Assembly: GCA_035541995.1 (NCBI GenBank)
Contig: DATKMG010000256.1
Location: forward strand, 1-6,331
Reading direction: 5' to 3'
Origin: DATKMG01 sp035541995
Lineage (GTDB): Bacteria > Acidobacteriota > Terriglobia > Versatilivoradales > Versatilivoraceae
DNA length: 6,331 nucleotides
Every line of letters begins with the position of its first letter. Positions within the stretch are counted from its first letter, which is position 1. Below the pieces are notes generated by a model. The model saw only the letters and a program-made list of their open reading frames with translations. It was not told the DNA's origin and did not search any database. Both the position numbers and the translations under genes were made by a program. This document shows positions 1 to 5,377 of the stretch, one piece after another.

Positions 1-162
1 TTGGAGTGCGCCGGCAGAGCGTGGGGCCGCAGTCCCACGCGGCGACGGCGCTTTGATTTCAGCCGGCAAAAGGTACTTTGCATGAGTTATCTTATCCGGC
101 ATTCCGAATCCAAAGCGGTGTCGCGCGCGGGTACACTGTCCCGCGCTTGCCACCGCAGTCCA
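1..162. repeat. Long imperfect palindromic intergenic repeat (element A)
   Basis: A non-coding palindrome centred near position 83. The outer arms, 2-20 and 145-162, pair with three mismatches and one extra base. The inner arms, 39-55 and 111-127, match at 12 of 17 positions and end in CTTTG/CAAAG. Each half carries its own side hairpin: GTGGG/CCCAC at 21-25 and 34-38, and GCGCGGG/CCCGCGC at 125-131 and 140-146. These two hairpins sit at mirror positions about the axis. The centre (56-110) holds a small GCAAA/TTTGC hairpin at 66-81. The left arm starts at the window edge, so the element may begin slightly outside. From memory, palindromes beginning TTGGAGTGCG with CGCTTTG cores are scattered between genes in Acidobacteriota and related genomes; this could not be checked here. 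It lies 3' of the deacetylase gene. It encodes no recognisable protein. Confidence 0.7.
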
Positions 163-290
163 TAAAGGGAAAAGCGATTCGTGGGTTGGTCTTCCGACGT
201 TCGATCTATCCGCTGGTGAGACCTGGTTCTCCTTCCCCTTTCAGACAGGCTCTGGGTTACGACCGGAACAGAATTGGGACCCGATCAGAG

Positions 291-1121
291 CTAACGGTGT
301 TTCAAGATGTAACTTGATACTGTTCCGACCGTCTCCAGCCAAACGCCGTTGGCCGGGTCACCAGCGTAACGGCAAAGCGCCTGCAACATGGTCGTTTGAG
401 TGGTCTGCGGGGTATCACCGCGTCCGATATCGTGTCCAGCCAAAACTAACCAGAACCCATCCTTGGCTGCATTTTCAATCAAGGGGCGTATTTCCGCGAA
501 TTCATGATTGTCGGCGGGCATCCCCATCACCTGGGCCATGTCGCAGAAGGCTGGATCATTGGGACCCTCGTCCATCCATCGGCGTCCCACCTGGAAGATT
601 TCTGCCACCAGCGGGACGTAGCTCTTCACCTCCCGCCCCCGCCCCACGAAGGTCTGGCCGCAGGGGTAAGCGAATGCGATCGGTCTTGTTCCGAGCAGCG
701 CCTCGATTTGTCGATTTGCCTCGGTCAACTCCCGCCGCATCCCATCTAGCGTCTGCTCCTCCAGGGCATTGGACCGAGACCAGGTAAAATTCCCGGTACA
801 GGGGTGAGAGAGGGAATGGTTGCCGATTTCGTGTCCGCTGGCTGCCGCCCGCTTCCATCCATCCAGTCGTTTTTCTACGGCAGATGGATGTACGAAGAAG
901 GTGGCCTTGACTCCGTACCGATCCAGCAATGGGATACCCACATCCACCTGACTAACCCGGCCGTCGTCAAAACTCAAGCTGAGAGCCATCCGTTTGCCCT
1001 CAGGCCAGAGGAAGTGTCCAGTCTTGCTGGAGGGTTTTTTTTCATACTGAGCTATGCCAGCCGTTGCCAACACCAAAACAAGGCCAATCGCTAGAGGGAA
1101 AGGCCGTGAGTTGTTGATCAT
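291..1121 (-). CDS. Secreted polysaccharide deacetylase (NodB domain, CE4-like)
   Basis: Predicted metal-dependent deacetylase that removes acetyl groups from an amino-sugar polymer or related substrate outside the cytoplasm. The 276-residue protein starts with a short polar stretch and a hydrophobic segment (about 8-24, ending in AGIAQ) that looks like a signal peptide. The NodB motifs follow in order: SFDDG at 50-54, with D52 as candidate catalytic base and D53 as metal ligand; GHEIGNHSLSHP at 96-107, with H102 and H106 as the other metal ligands; FAYPCG at 150-155; and LVLAGHDIG at 225-233, with H230 as candidate catalytic histidine. The metal triad is complete, so it is probably active. 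ATG at 1121 is chosen over an ATG nine codons upstream because AGAGGAG lies 7 nt before it and the signal peptide then starts normally. The substrate (chitin oligomer, peptidoglycan, xylan or an exopolysaccharide) cannot be told from sequence. The gene is bracketed by two long palindromes. Confidence 0.9.
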   Translation of the reverse strand: MINNSRPFPLAIGLVLVLATAGIAQYEKKPSSKTGHFLWPEGKRMALSLSFDDGRVSQVDVGIPLLDRYGVKATFFVHPSAVEKRLDGWKRAAASGHEIGNHSLSHPCTGNFTWSRSNALEEQTLDGMRRELTEANRQIEALLGTRPIAFAYPCGQTFVGRGREVKSYVPLVAEIFQVGRRWMDEGPNDPAFCDMAQVMGMPADNHEFAEIRPLIENAAKDGFWLVLAGHDIGRGDTPQTTQTTMLQALCRYAGDPANGVWLETVGTVSSYILKHR

Positions 1122-1128
1122 GAGACGA

Positions 1129-1135
1129 CTCCTCT
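1129..1135 (-). promoter_or_regulatory. Shine-Dalgarno of the deacetylase gene
   Basis: AGAGGAG on the minus strand, 7 nt before the ATG at 1121. It decides the start against the in-frame ATG at 1148, which would lie upstream of this site and add nine residues before the signal peptide. Confidence 0.75.
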
Positions 1136-1202
1136 GGCGAATTGCCAAATCACCGTCAGCGCTATTGAGAGGCCAATCGGTGCAAATCCTTCAGGGTGCA
1201 AT

Positions 1203-1430
1203 GTCCCGGAGGGACAACAGAGATTAGCCAGGGGCGGGGACAGCGGTCCCCCGCGCCAGGGGGCGCCGCCCCTGGAACATGTATTTCGATAAGCAAGCAC
1301 CCTGGAAGGGTGCCAGAAGAGTCCCGCACCCTTTCAGGGTGCAACCCCATTAGGAACCTGTTCCCAGGGGTGTCGCGGCGAACAGCGTCGCCGCTCAACC
1401 CCTGGCTAATCTCTTTCGTCCTTCCAGGAC
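1203..1430. repeat. Long imperfect palindromic intergenic repeat (element B, 228 bp)
   Basis: A striking palindrome centred near 1317. The outer arms, 1203-1234 and 1399-1430, are both 32 nt and complementary at 28 of 32 positions, with no gap. Inside, each half folds on itself. The left half has GGGGAC/GTCCCC (1236-1241 with 1246-1251) and CCAGGGG/CCCCTGG (1256-1262 with 1269-1275). The right half has GCGGCGA/TCGCCGC (1375-1381 with 1388-1394) and CCAGGGG (1364-1370), which can pair with CCCCTGG (1399-1405). The core is two near-identical hairpins GCACCCT-3 nt-AGGGTGC at 1297-1313 and 1326-1342, which together form a larger dyad. A further copy of TTCAGGGTGCAA lies just outside at 1190-1201. 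The element fills the gap between the TIM-barrel gene stop (1479) and the deacetylase start (1121). Short ORFs across it have no coding character. It resembles dispersed palindromes I associate with Acidobacteriota-type genomes, but this is unchecked. Confidence 0.85.
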
Positions 1431-1478
1431 GTCTTCCGCCACGCGGCTGGACGTTTGGAGACAAACCTGCCAGACGCT

Positions 1479-2531
1479 CTATCCTTTTGCGGTATGCTGT
1501 TTCTTGGCTTGGGCAATGATGCCGCGCATATATTTGAGGGCCAATTGGGCGTTCTTATCGACGAAGTCGATGCCTACCGTTTCCCCGTTCACCACCGGCA
1601 AAGGGTGGCACAACTCGAAGCCGGCCCAACCCTTATACCCGATGTCGAGCAGTCCCAGCACTTCTCCCAAGGCCTTCTCGTCCCCCTTCAAAATGATGCC
1701 GTCGGGACCCATGTCGAACTCGCCTCCGAAATGCCAAAGTGCCTGGAGCGGTCCGACTTCGTTCAGACCTTTCCGGACTCCGGCCTCGTCCAGCGAATGC
1801 TCCAGGCGCGCATCGAAGCAGGCCTTTAGGTGAGGCGATCCCACTTCCTTCAACATCTTCAGAACGTCCACATAGCCTTTGTTAATCACCGGCGGATGAT
1901 TCTGCAAAGCCAAAATGACACCGAAATCACCCGCGAGCTTGGACGCCTCGACCAGGCCCTCACGGCACCATGTCCACGTCTGCTCCTCGGAGAAGTCCTT
2001 ATGGGCTGCCTTCCACACGGCCTGCGAGATGTCGTAGCGACCGCCGCCTTCAGGCCTTAACGTGACACCCGGCCAACCCAGGAAGACCCGCACCACTTTC
2101 GCACCCAGATCCATAGTCATCCGCATCAGCTCACGAAGGTATACGAGTTGGGATTCGCGGTGTTCCGGAATGGGACTACTAAAATCATTGTTGCCGGCTA
2201 CCGCGTAAATCTCAAGCCCCAGGTCGTTGGCCATCTTCTTGAGCTTCTGACAATGGGCCTTCGGCATGTCGAGTGGGTTGCCATGGGGGCGCTTGCCGTC
2301 GATTTCAACGCCTTGATAGCCAAATTTCTTGGCTCGCTGGATGACATCCTCTGCAGACAATGCGCCTCCACGGTACCAGACGCCCCCGTAGGTAATGCTG
2401 TAAAGTCCGATCTTGATGTCGGCTGAAGGGACTTCGGCAGGGATTGGTTCTGCAGTGCTGAGCGCTCCCGCCGCCACCGCCGCTGTCTGCACGAACTTGC
2501 GTCGGCTCACCTGTCTTCGATCATCTGTCAT
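1479..2531 (-). CDS. Tat-exported sugar phosphate isomerase/epimerase-like TIM-barrel protein
   Basis: A 350-residue member of the xylose-isomerase-like TIM-barrel superfamily (PF01261, AP endonuclease family 2 fold), probably acting on a sugar or cyclitol. SRRKF at residues 9-13 followed by an alanine-rich hydrophobic stretch (16-26) is a twin-arginine signal, so the protein should be exported folded, with its metal. Barrel strands are visible at IKIGLYS (39-45), GYQGVEID (71-78), LEIYAV (106-111), KVVRVF (145-150), VILALQNH (205-212), LKACFD (235-240) and WAGFEL (302-307). Family metal ligands are matched by D240, H267 and E306, but the usual first glutamate appears as Q210 in LALQNH. ATG at 2531 is chosen because AAAGGAG stands 9 nt before it and the Tat motif follows at once; an in-frame extension to 2663 would bury the signal. 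The real substrate is unknown; many such exported homologues in Acidobacteriota and Planctomycetota are uncharacterised. Confidence 0.87.
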   Translation of the reverse strand: MTDDRRQVSRRKFVQTAAVAAGALSTAEPIPAEVPSADIKIGLYSITYGGVWYRGGALSAEDVIQRAKKFGYQGVEIDGKRPHGNPLDMPKAHCQKLKKMANDLGLEIYAVAGNNDFSSPIPEHRESQLVYLRELMRMTMDLGAKVVRVFLGWPGVTLRPEGGGRYDISQAVWKAAHKDFSEEQTWTWCREGLVEASKLAGDFGVILALQNHPPVINKGYVDVLKMLKEVGSPHLKACFDARLEHSLDEAGVRKGLNEVGPLQALWHFGGEFDMGPDGIILKGDEKALGEVLGLLDIGYKGWAGFELCHPLPVVNGETVGIDFVDKNAQLALKYMRGIIAQAKKQHTAKG

Positions 2532-2540
2532 AATGACGTT

Positions 2541-2547
2541 CTCCTTT
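2541..2547 (-). promoter_or_regulatory. Shine-Dalgarno of the TIM-barrel gene
   Basis: AAAGGAG on the minus strand, 9 nt before the ATG at 2531. It fixes the start immediately before the twin-arginine signal and argues against the longer reading frame that opens at 2663. Confidence 0.75.
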
Positions 2548-2628
2548 GCTGCCCGCCGTGGGATCACCCCATCGACAAGACAAACGGGAAGATCGCCCAT
2601 GCAAAAAAGCACAAGGCCGGGCACGCAG

Positions 2629-2634
2629 ATTATA
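2629..2634 (-). promoter_or_regulatory. Candidate -10 box (TATAAT) for the TIM-barrel gene
   Basis: A perfect TATAAT on the minus strand lies in the 135-bp gap between the methyltransferase stop and the TIM-barrel start. It would start transcription near 2622 and leave a leader of about 90 nt. No good TTGACA-like -35 sits at 16-18 bp; upstream is a run of seven T (2650-2656). The box suggests that the TIM-barrel gene can be transcribed independently of the methyltransferase. This is a motif match only. Confidence 0.4.
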
Positions 2635-2666
2635 TGCGAGCGAGGCCCCAAAAAAAGTGACAAAAG

Positions 2667-3284
2667 TTAATGCTTTGCTGCAACGCCTGTATAAATATAG
2701 CCGGCGATCCTGGGCGTTGCTTCCAGGTAGAAGCATTTCAGCTTGTCAAAAACAAATCCCTGGCCTTCGATTAACGAACTGATCTCCCTGTCCAGGCGGC
2801 AACCAGCACCAGCGACCTTGAAGAGCGGCCTGAAAGCCCTCTGCCAGATTTGAACCGATTTGTCCGGACTGCGTCCGTGCTCAAGGAAGACCAACCGGCC
2901 ATTCCGCTTCAGTACTCGATGAACTTCGACCAGCGCCTGCTGAATCCCGGGAATACTGCACAATGTCCAGGTGCTGACGACGGTATCGAAAACTTCCGAA
3001 GGGAATGGCATCTTCTCCGCGCTGAGGATCTGGAAATCGACGCATATCCTCGAGTCCCTAATTCGCCGGTTCGCCAATCTTCGCATGTGAGAGTTGGGAT
3101 CGACTGCCGTAATTTCCTGCACGATGTTCGGGTAACACGATACGTTCAGACCAGTACCAAAGCCAATCTCCAGGGTTCTACCAGACACATGAGCCAGGGC
3201 CTCCTTCCTGATGCTCATCACTTGTCGACGAGACAAGGCCCGGTCCATGAGATGCGGAAAAATATGATTTGAATAGAAGCCCAT
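2667..3284 (-). CDS. Class I SAM-dependent methyltransferase (Methyltransf_11 type)
   Basis: A 205-residue cytoplasmic Rossmann-fold methyltransferase that transfers a methyl group from S-adenosylmethionine. Motif I is LEIGFGTG at 38-45 (the glycine-rich SAM loop). The acidic end of strand 2 is VDPN at 61-64. LSAEKMPFPSEVFDTVV at 87-103 is the motif II region, and VHRVLKRNGRLVFLEHG at 121-137 is the classic post-motif with strand 5. The opening MGFYSNHIFPHLMDRALS matches the family that includes animal METTL7 and many bacterial proteins loosely annotated as phospholipid or generic methyltransferases, which supports the start at 3284 although no strong Shine-Dalgarno precedes it. The length is normal and the domain looks complete. 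The acceptor (lipid, thiol, quinone or other) cannot be predicted. It follows the OMT remnant after a 147-bp gap and is not part of it. Confidence 0.88.
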   Translation of the reverse strand: MGFYSNHIFPHLMDRALSRRQVMSIRKEALAHVSGRTLEIGFGTGLNVSCYPNIVQEITAVDPNSHMRRLANRRIRDSRICVDFQILSAEKMPFPSEVFDTVVSTWTLCSIPGIQQALVEVHRVLKRNGRLVFLEHGRSPDKSVQIWQRAFRPLFKVAGAGCRLDREISSLIEGQGFVFDKLKCFYLEATPRIAGYIYTGVAAKH

Positions 3285-3431
3285 GGTTGATCTATGAAGG
3301 TTCTAGCCTTTTCTAGATGTCCTTATCGTACCGCACACGGGTTATACGGGCTTGAACAGGGACAACGGGAACTTGGAAATGTGGTAGATGCCATGGGAAC
3401 CCTGGAGACAACGTGACTGCATTATGCAAGT

Positions 3432-3821
3432 TTAGGCTGGCAACGCCTCAATGATCGCCAACTCGGCAGAGGTTAAGAACACCTGACTAAGACGAAAGTC
3501 TGCGCTGGCTATTAGTTCGCGGTATTCTTCAACCGTGCGCTCCTTCCCACCAGTCTGGATTAGCCTCGTGACGTCAACGAGCTTTCCCGCGGAGGGGAGA
3601 TTGCCCTCCGATAATGCCCACTCCACGAGCAGCAGTGCGCCGTCGGCCGGAACGGCTCGCCGGCAATTGACAAGGATCTCGCGTGCCTGTTCGTCATTCC
3701 AATCATGGATCACGTTTTTCATAACGTAGGCTCGGCAGCCGGAAGGCACTTGGCGGTAGAGCGCCGCTTCGTTTACCTCCAGTTGGCGCGCAAGTTCGCC
3801 GGTAGTACGTGAATCGTCCTG
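3432..3821 (-). pseudogene. O-methyltransferase remnant with large internal deletion (Methyltransf_2 family)
   Basis: Remnant of a small-molecule O-methyltransferase of the acetylserotonin/hydroxyindole OMT-like family. An open frame runs from the codon after TAA (3822-3824) to TAA at 3432-3434. Its first part, TTGELARQLEVNEAALYR (about 3756-3806), is the helix-turn-helix stretch of the N-terminal dimerisation domain. It passes without a frameshift into VPSGCRAYVMKNVIHDWNDE (from about 3749), which belongs near the end of the catalytic domain. There HDW carries the family's catalytic histidine, and the normal C-terminus follows (GGKERTVEEYRELIASADF to ALPA). About 200 residues that should lie between are gone, including the glycine-rich SAM site, so it cannot methylate. 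A GTG at 3749 gives a 105-residue frame, but it has no credible initiation context. It is preceded directly by a cut MFS gene. An assembly error is the main alternative to a true deletion. Confidence 0.8.
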
Positions 3822-3825
3822 TTAA

Positions 3826-4086
3826 AGTGCAAGGAAGAATCACTTTTCGAGCGCCATAGCTATCGACAAGTTGTCCTGCCAGGGGCGCGCTGATAGCGCT
3901 CATTAGGTTGTGAAAGGTGAAAGCTAGCGAAATGACGGCGCGACCGGAATGGAATTCCTGACTCAGCGACTTAAGGAAGATCCCGAAAGAAAACACGATG
4001 ATCGGAGCAGACCCCCAAAATAGCCCCAGGGCAGCCGTCAAAACGACCCACCAGCCATAGAACACGCGGGGTCGACCTTCGCTCAT
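3826..4086 (-). pseudogene. N-terminal fragment of an MFS transporter, truncated
   Basis: The first roughly 87 residues match the start of a major facilitator superfamily permease, an inner-membrane transporter normally of about 400 residues and 12 helices. Helix 1 is about residues 11-37 (GWWVVLTAALGLFWGSAP and on). Helix 2 is about 49-70 (RAVISLAFTFHNLMSAISAP). The cytoplasmic loop signature GQLVDSYGARK at 71-81 is motif A, G-x3-D-x2-G-x-R-K. After VILP (82-85) the similarity ends: the frame reads on to a stop at 3703 but only as an out-of-frame shadow of the OMT remnant. ATG at 4086 has a weak AGGG 8 nt upstream. With two of twelve helices it cannot transport. The gene once probably preceded the OMT in the same direction, and a deletion removed its remaining helices together with the OMT start. 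Confidence 0.8.
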
Positions 4087-4115
4087 TCAGAAATCCCTAA
4101 TTTTGATTTTCACTG

Positions 4116-4140
4116 CACCTGATGCACTTTCCCACCTGAT
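4116..4140 (-). promoter_or_regulatory. Direct octamer repeat upstream of the MFS remnant (possible operator)
   Basis: ATCAGGTG occurs twice on the minus strand, at 4116-4123 and 4133-4140, 17 bp start to start, 30-54 bp before the MFS start codon. Spacing near two helical turns could suit a regulator dimer. Just upstream lies a perfect 10-bp palindrome GGCGATCGCC (4150-4159). There is no further support, and no convincing -35/-10 pair is seen. With the MFS/OMT genes broken, any site here may be relict. Confidence 0.2.
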
Positions 4141-4185
4141 CGCTCTGCCGGCGATCGCCCCAATCGGACAACCTCGTCAATCGCT

Positions 4186-5196
4186 TTACGACTTCCCAAC
4201 GACGAGCACAACGAATGATCCCGGCTTCATTTGGCGTCGCGGCCGACTCGATGGGTTGGTGGCCGGCGTTTCCTGAAATTCGGCAGCTGAAAGAAAGATC
4301 TTCTTGGTCTTCGGATCAAAGGCCATTGTCTTCGCACTCGGTTGTGTTTTGACTGCTCCCGCATCCACGTAATCATCCGCGGACTTCTGAAGGTAGATGC
4401 TCAAGGTCCCATCGCCGCAAGAAAAGAAGATCAGACTGGATGAAGGGTCGAAAGCCGCATAGTCGACACGAGCGCCTATGGGGAAGCTATTAATGACCTT
4501 GCCCGTGGCTGCATCCATGACCACCATCTTGGGTTCGTCGCGGCACCCGATGAACAGGCGGTTGGTCTTCGGATCAAAGGCAAGACCCGTGGGAGTCTTT
4601 GCCACACCGATGGGGAAGCGCTTCTTGACCTCGAATGATTTCGGATCGAAGACCACCACCTCGGCGGTGTCCTCGCTGTTGACATAGATCAGACCATCCG
4701 CCCCTATCACTGCCTGCTCTCCGTCACCCTCGGCCTTTACTGTTCCCACAACCTCGCCGGTCGCGGCATTGATGGCGGTGATATCGTGGGAACCATGGTT
4801 GTTTGTGAATACGCGTCGGGTGCCGGGATCGTAATAGATGCCGTCTGGACCCTTGCCGACATCAATCTTCTTGATGAGCTTCAGGGTTGAGGGCTCGAAC
4901 ATCGAGACCTTGTCCTCGCGGCCGTTGCTGGTAAATCCGTGCTTGAAATCGGAAGCGATTGCAATCCCGTGTACGCCCGGAGTGTCCGGGATAGTGCCGA
5001 CGACTTTTCCGCTGTCGGCATCAAGAACGTCCACCTGAGTCCCGTGCGAGACGTAAAGCCGGCGCGAAGCACTATCGATGGTGAGGTAATCGAATCCACC
5101 ATCACCGGGGACCGGGTAGCGAGTCTGAACCTTGTAGCCTGTAGTTGCCTGCAGTAACATGCCTCCAAAGAGACACATCACCCAGATATTTTTCAT
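4186..5196 (-). CDS. Secreted YVTN-family beta-propeller repeat protein
   Basis: A 336-residue protein made of about seven propeller blades of roughly 40-45 residues, of the YVTN/YncE type. A short signal peptide (1-19: MKN, then a hydrophobic run to QATTG) sends it to the periplasm or outside. Blades show the repeating pattern of FDP-x-TxRLYV followed by a V-x-V-x-D-x-x-TGKVVGTI strand: IDSASRRLYVS (40-50), VLDADSGKVVGTIP (57-70), YDPGTRRVFTN (122-132), FDPKTNRLFIG (207-217), MDAATGKVINSFPIG (227-241) and FDPKTKKIFLS (293-303). AGGAG stands 10 nt before the ATG at 5196. The C-terminus (about 308-327) is a polar Pro/Arg/Ser stretch followed by a last hydrophobic strand (SFVVLVVGKS). Such propellers bind partners or small molecules; no catalytic motif is visible and the role is unknown. 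It is similar in style to many acidobacterial paralogues. The 181-bp gap to the DUF4091 gene makes co-transcription possible but unproven. Confidence 0.88.
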   Translation of the reverse strand: MKNIWVMCLFGGMLLQATTGYKVQTRYPVPGDGGFDYLTIDSASRRLYVSHGTQVDVLDADSGKVVGTIPDTPGVHGIAIASDFKHGFTSNGREDKVSMFEPSTLKLIKKIDVGKGPDGIYYDPGTRRVFTNNHGSHDITAINAATGEVVGTVKAEGDGEQAVIGADGLIYVNSEDTAEVVVFDPKSFEVKKRFPIGVAKTPTGLAFDPKTNRLFIGCRDEPKMVVMDAATGKVINSFPIGARVDYAAFDPSSSLIFFSCGDGTLSIYLQKSADDYVDAGAVKTQPSAKTMAFDPKTKKIFLSAAEFQETPATNPSSRPRRQMKPGSFVVLVVGKS

Positions 5197-5238
5197 GTTC
5201 CAAACTCTCCTAACCGTTGAGCTTTGTTGACATCATAA

Positions 5239-5244
5239 ACTATA
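5239..5244 (-). promoter_or_regulatory. Weak candidate -10 box (TATAGT) for the propeller gene
   Basis: TATAGT on the minus strand lies in the gap between the DUF4091 gene and the propeller gene, about 43 nt before the ATG at 5196. No good -35 lies at the usual distance. It is offered only because the gap needs a promoter if the propeller gene is not co-transcribed. Confidence 0.25.
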
Positions 5245-5377
5245 CCGTAATTAGGACTGGAAGTCTCGACACCGCATGATTCCGCACACAAGCCCTGTCC
5301 AGGAAACCAGCCGCCCTCGATCCAAGTGGAGATGAATCGAGCTGGGGCATTGAATTCGGAGCTTTCAGGGCGAGACG

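Noticed and set aside
78..317. 79-residue plus-strand frame
   Set aside because: It lies across the palindrome at 1-162 and runs into the 3' end of the deacetylase gene; it has no ribosome site and no recognisable family.
1297..1342. Tandem GCACCCT/AGGGTGC hairpins read as a CRISPR-like or terminator unit
   Set aside because: There are only two copies, 29 bp apart, within a larger palindrome; there is no spacer series and no T tract follows, so they are better seen as the core of the 1203-1430 element.
1118..1519. Several 60-107 residue frames on both strands across the intergenic gap
   Set aside because: They overlap the 1203-1430 palindrome, whose GC-rich inverted repeats open frames on both strands by symmetry. 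The Pro/Arg/Gly-rich translations look non-coding.
2532..2663. N-terminal extension of the TIM-barrel protein by 44 residues
   Set aside because: It would place the twin-arginine signal internally and read through both the TATAAT box and the Shine-Dalgarno at 2541-2547.
2650..2669. Possible intrinsic terminator after the methyltransferase (run of seven T on the minus strand)
   Set aside because: No stable GC-rich hairpin precedes the T run; only a 4-bp AAAG/CTTT stem can be drawn.
3703..3825. C-terminal 40 residues of the frame that starts at 4086
   Set aside because: This part is the O-methyltransferase remnant read in the wrong frame, not MFS sequence.
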